Source: Hyphobacterium sp. CCMP332 (GTDB lineage: Bacteria > Bacteroidota > Bacteroidia > Cytophagales > CCMP332). From it: a stretch of DNA of 64,000 bases. A program made the translations under genes and the position numbers. Below, one piece after another: positions 60,712 to 64,000 of the stretch. The DNA lies in the NCBI GenBank assembly GCA_014323545.1, contig CP058647.1, positions 2,148,001 to 2,212,000 on the forward strand. The letters run 5' to 3'. Numbering within the stretch: the stretch's first letter is position 1; each line of letters begins with the position of its first letter. The notes beneath the pieces were generated by a model. It saw nothing but the letters and a program-made list of their open reading frames with translations. It did not search any database and was not told the DNA's origin.

Positions 60712-61314
60712 TTAACTGGTAAAATGTTTTACAAAGTTTATTATTTCATTCTTGCCCCTTTGCCGTGTTGCACTGGTAATAAATATATCGGGCAAATACT
60801 CCCAGGACTTAAGCAATTCATTTTTATAATTTTCAATTTGCTTTTTAGCTTGATTAGTAGATAATTTATCAACCTTGGTAAATACAATAGCAAATGGGAT
60901 TTGTTTTATCCCCAGGTATTCTAAAAACTCCAGGTCAATGTTTTGAGCTTTATGTCGTGAATCAATTAGCACAAAAACACAATAAAGTTTTTTGGCCCCT
61001 TCAAGATAATCCGTAATAAGTCTTTGAAACACTTTTTTTTGCCCTTTGGACACCTTAGCGTAGCCATATCCTGGTAAATCGACAAAATACAATTCTTCAT
61101 CAATTTTAAAATGGTTTATTAATTGGGTTTTGCCGGGTGTAGATGATGTTTTCGCTAGATTTTTTCTATTTGTCAAATAATTAATCAGACTTGACTTACC
61201 TACATTTGACCTGCCAATAAACGCAAATTCCGGAAGGCCATCCTCCGGACATTGTGAAAAATCACTACTACTTTTAACAAACTCTACCTCTTTGAGATCT
61301 TCCACTTTGGTCAT
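60712..61314 (-). CDS. engB: Ribosome biogenesis GTPase EngB/YsxC
   Basis: Essential GTPase for 50S subunit assembly. 200 residues with G1 FIGRSNVGKSSLINYLTN, G2/G3 SSTPGKTQLINHF and FVDLPGYGYAKVSKGQKK, G4 IVFTKVDKLS and G5 ITSATRQRGKNEI. The ATG at 61314 (MTKVEDLKEVEFV) is preferred over an upstream in-frame TTG. Length and motifs are fully typical. Confidence 0.95.
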   Translation of the reverse strand: MTKVEDLKEVEFVKSSSDFSQCPEDGLPEFAFIGRSNVGKSSLINYLTNRKNLAKTSSTPGKTQLINHFKIDEELYFVDLPGYGYAKVSKGQKKVFQRLITDYLEGAKKLYCVFVLIDSRHKAQNIDLEFLEYLGIKQIPFAIVFTKVDKLSTNQAKKQIENYKNELLKSWEYLPDIFITSATRQRGKNEIINFVKHFTS

Positions 61315-61418
61315 TCCTTTCAAATTGAATAAATTAATTATGTAAAATATATAAATTTACGGTGCAATAAATTTACTGCTTGAATATTTGACATGAATAT
61401 TCTAATTAAACCTGTGTT

Positions 61419-63845
61419 ATGAAAGTTAGCTACCCTTCTTATTTCTTAATCATTTTTGTTATTAGCTTTTGTTCTACGATAGCTTTATCGCAAAACAAGA
61501 AAGAAATCCGACAAATAGAACCAGATGCAAAAGAGTTTTTTAGAATTGAGGAATTTCATCGCGCTTTGCCTTTGTATATAAAGCTCGATTCCCTTTCACC
61601 TAATAATGGCCTTTACAATTTTAGAATTGGTGTTTGTTATTTAAACTCATATGATAAAACAAGGGCCTTGCCGTATTTTGAAAGAGCGGTGCGCTTTGGA
61701 TATGAAGAAGAACACCTCGATATGTATTTAGGACGGTCATATCATTTGAGCCAGTACTTTGAAAAGGCCATCGGCTATTACGAAAAATATAAAAAACACC
61801 TTGAAGAAATTGATGAAAGACCGGAAGAGCTCATCCAGGTGACAAAATACATAGAAGAATGTAAGGTTGGAAGTGAATTGGTTAAACAACCTGTAAAAGC
61901 AGATATTGAAAATCTAGGAGCAAAGATGAATTCGATTTATCCGGATTACGTACCTGTAATTTCAGCAGATGAAGAAGTTTTGATCTTTACATCTCGAAGA
62001 CCAAATTCAACAGGTGGCGAGATGGAATTTGAAACAGGCCATTACTACGAAGATATTTATATCTCGGGCAAAAAAGATAAAGAATGGACTCCTCCAATAA
62101 AAATGCCTTATGGTATAAATACAGAAAAACACGATGCGTGTATTGGATTATCTCCGGATGGGCAGAAACTATTTATTTACAGGAGTAATCAATCCTCAAC
62201 ATTCTCAGGAGACATTTATGTTAGTAACTTAAAGGGGAATGTATGGTCGGAACCAGAGCGTATGCCGGAACCAATCAATTCAGATGGATGGGAGCCTTCA
62301 GCAAGTATTACACCTGACGAAAAGACAATTTATTTCACAAGTGACAGAGAAGGTGGATATGGAGGTACAGATATTTACATGGCGAAATTATTGCCTTCCG
62401 GTGAATGGGCAAAGCCAAAAAATCTGGGACCTAAAATTAATACGAAATACAATGAAGACGGGCCTTTTATCCACCCCGACGGCAAAACGCTCTATTTCAG
62501 CTCAAGAGGGCATAAAACCATGGGAGGTTATGATATTTTTAAAACGGTATTAGATGAAGATAGTAACGATTGGTCAGAACCCTTAAATATGGGCTTTCCT
62601 ATTAATACTGCCGATGATGACATCTATTATGTGCTTTCTGCAGACGGAACAAGAGCTTATTTCTCAAGTCATCGGGAAGACACATATGGAGAGAAAGACA
62701 TTTATGTCGCTCATCTTCCTGTAAAATCCATTGCTATCATCCAGTTCAAGGGTCATGTTTTCAGGGATGATACTAAGGAACCCGTGGCGGCAACCATTAC
62801 TGTTACGGATTTGACAACACAGAATATAGTTGGGATTACAAACTCTAACAGTTTTAATGGGAGGTATACTACAATATTACCTCCTCGAAAAAATTACGCT
62901 ATAAATGTTGATTTGCCGGGCTATCTATTTTATTCTGAAAACATTAATATTCCAGAGCAGGTGGAATATTTCGAGGTATCCAAAGAAATATATCTCAAAC
63001 CCTTGAAAACGGAAGGTGGGATGACTACCATGAGAAATATATTTTTCTTACCGGGTGAATCAGAACTTAGAATAGAGTCTCAGATTGAATTAAATAAACT
63101 TTATAGAAAACTGATCGAAAACCCTGAAATAGAAGTTGAGATAGCGGCTCATACGGATAATCAAAACGAGTCTGTTGTGAATAAGCTATTATCGCAGGCC
63201 AGGGCGCAAACCGTTATGGATTATCTTGTCGATAAAGGTATTGAGCCAGATCGATTATTCCCGGTTGGCTATGGAGATGCTTTTCCGATTGCTTCAAATT
63301 TAACTGAAGAAGGAAGAGCAAAAAACCGAAGATTGGAAATAATTACTATCCATGGATTGGATAAGGGCTTGGTTGATAATCCCGATGAACACGGATATTA
63401 TTATCGCAAGGGTATTACTCCATTTGAAGAAGAAGAAGCAGACGTGATAGCCGATGTTAAAAACATGGATTACTTTAAGTCAAAATACAAGGTTGGCGAC
63501 AAACTGGATATCGGTGCAAACGTTATGTTTGAATTTGATTCAGATAAAGTAAGACGTGCTTATTACCCCGTTTTGGATAGTGCAATTAGAATCCTAAAAC
63601 TATATCCAAAAGTAAGTTTTGAACTCGCGGGACACACGTGCAGTATTGGTCCGACGGCCTATAATCAATTACTGTCAGAAAGAAGAGTAAATTCCGTAGT
63701 TAATTATATGAGTGGTAGAGGTATAGATCCGGCGCGACTGGAAAGAAAAGGATATGGAGAATCGCGCCCTATTGTAAGCAATTCAACCATTCAAGGAAGA
63801 CGCAAAAACAGAAGGGTAGAGTTTATTATTAGTAAAATTGAATAA
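61419..63845 (+). CDS. PorE-like protein: TPR, PD40 propeller and two OmpA domains
   Basis: An 808-residue exported protein (signal peptide ends TIALSQ). Order: TPR repeats (~30-140, GLYNFRIGVCYLNSYDKTRA), a WD40-like PD40 propeller (~165-425, EKTIYFTSDREGGYGGTDIY, GKTLYFSSRGHKTMGGYDIF), a carboxypeptidase-like domain (~440-530), then two OmpA C-terminal domains (~540-650 and ~690-808). The same order with one OmpA domain is known from PorE of the type IX secretion system, which binds peptidoglycan. The first OmpA domain keeps the peptidoglycan Asp/Arg pair (AAHTDNQNE, LLSQARAQ); the second has Cys for the Asp (GHTCSIGPT). A role in T9SS or gliding is inference; ordinary OmpA/PD40 proteins of unknown role also exist. 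Confidence 0.87.
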   Translation: MKVSYPSYFLIIFVISFCSTIALSQNKKEIRQIEPDAKEFFRIEEFHRALPLYIKLDSLSPNNGLYNFRIGVCYLNSYDKTRALPYFERAVRFGYEEEHLDMYLGRSYHLSQYFEKAIGYYEKYKKHLEEIDERPEELIQVTKYIEECKVGSELVKQPVKADIENLGAKMNSIYPDYVPVISADEEVLIFTSRRPNSTGGEMEFETGHYYEDIYISGKKDKEWTPPIKMPYGINTEKHDACIGLSPDGQKLFIYRSNQSSTFSGDIYVSNLKGNVWSEPERMPEPINSDGWEPSASITPDEKTIYFTSDREGGYGGTDIYMAKLLPSGEWAKPKNLGPKINTKYNEDGPFIHPDGKTLYFSSRGHKTMGGYDIFKTVLDEDSNDWSEPLNMGFPINTADDDIYYVLSADGTRAYFSSHREDTYGEKDIYVAHLPVKSIAIIQFKGHVFRDDTKEPVAATITVTDLTTQNIVGITNSNSFNGRYTTILPPRKNYAINVDLPGYLFYSENINIPEQVEYFEVSKEIYLKPLKTEGGMTTMRNIFFLPGESELRIESQIELNKLYRKLIENPEIEVEIAAHTDNQNESVVNKLLSQARAQTVMDYLVDKGIEPDRLFPVGYGDAFPIASNLTEEGRAKNRRLEIITIHGLDKGLVDNPDEHGYYYRKGITPFEEEEADVIADVKNMDYFKSKYKVGDKLDIGANVMFEFDSDKVRRAYYPVLDSAIRILKLYPKVSFELAGHTCSIGPTAYNQLLSERRVNSVVNYMSGRGIDPARLERKGYGESRPIVSNSTIQGRRKNRRVEFIISKIE

Positions 63846-63904
63846 ATTAAAGTCTTAGGATTCAAATTGAAATTATAAATCTGATTTTAATTCAAAAAAT
63901 AGGT

Positions 63905-63912
63905 TATTTTTG
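63905..63912 (+). promoter_or_regulatory. Candidate -7 box before the last gene
   Basis: TATTTTTG fits TAnnTTTG and lies 52 bp before the ATG at 63965. No convincing TTTG sits 20 bp upstream. Confidence 0.35.
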
Positions 63913-63964
63913 AAAAGGGTCAATTTTCAGATTGGTCTAAATTCAATAAAATGTTAAGAATTTT

Positions 63965-64000
63965 ATGAGCATACGCTTTTTATTCATTTCGATTATTTTG
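63965..64000 (+). CDS. Start of an exported protein (3' truncated)
   Basis: An ATG at 63965 opens 12 codons (MSIRFLFISIIL) to the window edge: a basic residue then a hydrophobic run, as in a signal peptide. An ATG at 63950 in another frame stops after five codons. The product cannot be identified from so little sequence. Confidence 0.5.
   Translation, partial: MSIRFLFISIIL

Overview
The window comes from a member of the Bacteroidota, most likely order Cytophagales. Four things point there. It has a SusC/SusD pair and many Bacteroidota-only families (DUF6089, DUF4249, DUF5723, DUF5606, DUF6794, DUF6787). It has the uppS-bamA-ompH-ompH order typical of the phylum. Several genes are preceded by the Bacteroidota promoter TTTG-N19-21-TAnnTTTG. 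The DNA is AT-rich and the proteins are rich in Lys, Asn and Ile. No tRNA, rRNA, CRISPR array, transposase or prophage was seen; this is ordinary, densely packed chromosome.

Layout. 1-6.9 kb: envelope biogenesis (two DUF6089 barrel proteins, undecaprenyl diphosphate synthase, BamA, two Skp/OmpH chaperones, LD-carboxypeptidase). 6.9-11.5 kb: rimP-nusA-infB translation/transcription operon behind a very short hairpin leader. 11.6-21.0 kb, mostly minus strand: pruA, a HAD phosphatase with an ArsR-type regulator, a 1,333-residue DUF4011-like helicase/nuclease, and a DUF6787-rluA-panB string. 21.1-24.3 kb: NtrC-type response regulator with its kinase, then a stand-alone acyl carrier protein. 24.4-27.6 kb: TonB-dependent receptor with a DUF4249 lipoprotein. 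27.8-40.2 kb: a complete polysaccharide utilisation locus (SusC, SusD, LamG lipoprotein, two GH144-type glucanases, a secreted esterase, a GH3 beta-glucosidase) whose enzyme set suggests beta-1,2-glucan as substrate. 40.2-49.7 kb: a four-helix-bundle gene inside an inverted repeat, fabG, lpdA, a DUF6794 gene, an orphan kinase, atpDC, crcB, and a lipoprotein/DUF5723 pair. 49.73-49.86 kb: a structured minus-strand RNA candidate. 50-54.4 kb: a lipoprotein and a split two-component system with a beta-propeller sensor. 54.5-63.8 kb: CtpA-type protease, LMW protein tyrosine phosphatase, aspartate kinase, fructose-1,6-bisphosphatase, small hypotheticals, EngB, and a PorE-like TPR/PD40/OmpA protein.

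How the parts work together. The PUL reads as a linear degradation route: glucan is bound by SusD and the LamG lipoprotein, cut by lipid-anchored GH144 endo-enzymes, imported through SusC, stripped of acyl groups by the esterase, and reduced to glucose by the GH3 enzyme.

The most interesting regulatory signals are: (i) intrinsic-terminator hairpins that abut the next start codon three times (LD-carboxypeptidase, rimP, first GH144 gene); (ii) three sigma-54-like -24/-12 elements whose -12 base lies exactly 26 nt before the start codon (the NtrC regulator, the DUF6794 gene, the propeller kinase); and (iii) the ~130-nt three-way-junction RNA with its own terminator. The best candidates for something undescribed are that RNA and the large helicase/nuclease. 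All functional calls rest on motif recognition by eye; no database search was run.
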